NCBI GenBank assembly: GCA_964419255.1
Contig: CAYQOU010000047.1
Span: 1 to 31,468, forward strand
Reading direction: 5' to 3'
DNA: 31,468 bases
Source of the DNA: CAZPHU01 sp964419255
GTDB lineage: Bacteria; Fibrobacterota; Chitinivibrionia; Chitinivibrionales; CAYFVL01
This document shows, piece by piece, positions 31,422 through 31,468 of the stretch. The notes beneath the pieces are model-generated. The model saw nothing but the letters and a program-made list of their open reading frames with translations. It was not told the DNA's origin and did no database searches. Position numbers and translations under genes: made by a program. The first letter of the stretch is position 1; each line of letters starts with the position of its first letter.

Positions 31422-31468
31422 CTCTCATCTCTCGACTCTCATCTCTCGACTCTCATCTCTCGACTCTC
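31422..31468. repeat. 14-bp tandem repeat running off the window end
   Basis: The unit CTCTCATCTCTCGA occurs three times without change (31422-31435, 31436-31449, 31450-31463) and continues for 5 more bases to the edge. It is a pyrimidine-rich simple repeat 38 bases after the DsrE-like stop; its full length is unknown. Confidence 0.95.

Noticed and set aside
1..31468. CRISPR arrays, rRNA, tRNA and insertion sequences
   Set aside because: No spaced direct repeats of CRISPR size, no tRNA cloverleaf with a CCA end or rRNA segment noticed in the gaps, and no transposase gene. The only recombinase looks like a housekeeping Xer enzyme. A tRNA scan would be the decisive check.

Overview
The window looks like chromosomal DNA from a diderm bacterium of moderate GC that is not a typical proteobacterium. 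It carries an outer-membrane lipoprotein-release transporter (LolC/LolD-type) and a Spy/CpxP-like periplasmic protein, both signs of a Gram-negative envelope. It also has an McsA-McsB-ClpC protein-arginine-kinase module of the kind best known from Firmicutes. A Fibrobacterota/Chitinispirillia-like or related FCB-type lineage would fit, but this is inference from gene content and cannot be confirmed here.

Layout. 1-5304 (minus): a tightly packed run lysS, lolC/E, lolD, mcsA, mcsB, clpC (the last cut by the window edge). 5464-9065: scattered housekeeping and envelope genes, namely a geranylgeranyl-reductase-like flavoprotein and a GT4 glycosyltransferase (plus), then rpiB and a dCMP deaminase (minus). 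9310-10718: an ECF sigma factor, a small membrane protein likely to be its anti-sigma partner, a Spy/CpxP-like protein and a strong terminator. 11013-13433: a REC-PAS-histidine kinase convergent with a XerC/D recombinase. 13748-17613 (plus): rmlA, rmlC, a PlsC-type acyltransferase, a FabZ/FabA-like dehydratase and an iron-sulfur-flavoprotein/SCP2 fusion. 17634-26989 (minus): a biosynthetic operon of B12-type radical SAM-KS-KSbeta fusion, KS-KSbeta fusion, ACP, GcvT-like protein, FabG and FabD. 27324-31383 (plus): a second B12-type radical SAM protein, a leucyl aminopeptidase and a small DsrE-like protein.

The outstanding feature is the region at about 15.3-29.4 kb. It contains a complete set for iterative type II fatty-acid/polyketide chemistry: malonyl transferase, ACP, two active ketosynthases each fused in-line to a catalytically dead chain-length-factor-like partner, a ketoreductase, a dehydratase and a membrane acyltransferase. 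No enoyl reductase and no thioesterase are visible. That set predicts an unsaturated (polyene-type) acyl chain handed to a membrane lipid or glycoconjugate. One ketosynthase pair carries an N-terminal cobalamin-type radical SAM domain, and a second such radical SAM enzyme lies divergently next door, suggesting radical tailoring of the chain (methylation, cyclisation or rearrangement). The product is unknown.

A family of about 140-bp intergenic repeats (three long copies and two end fragments) is scattered through the window and is not explained by any gene.
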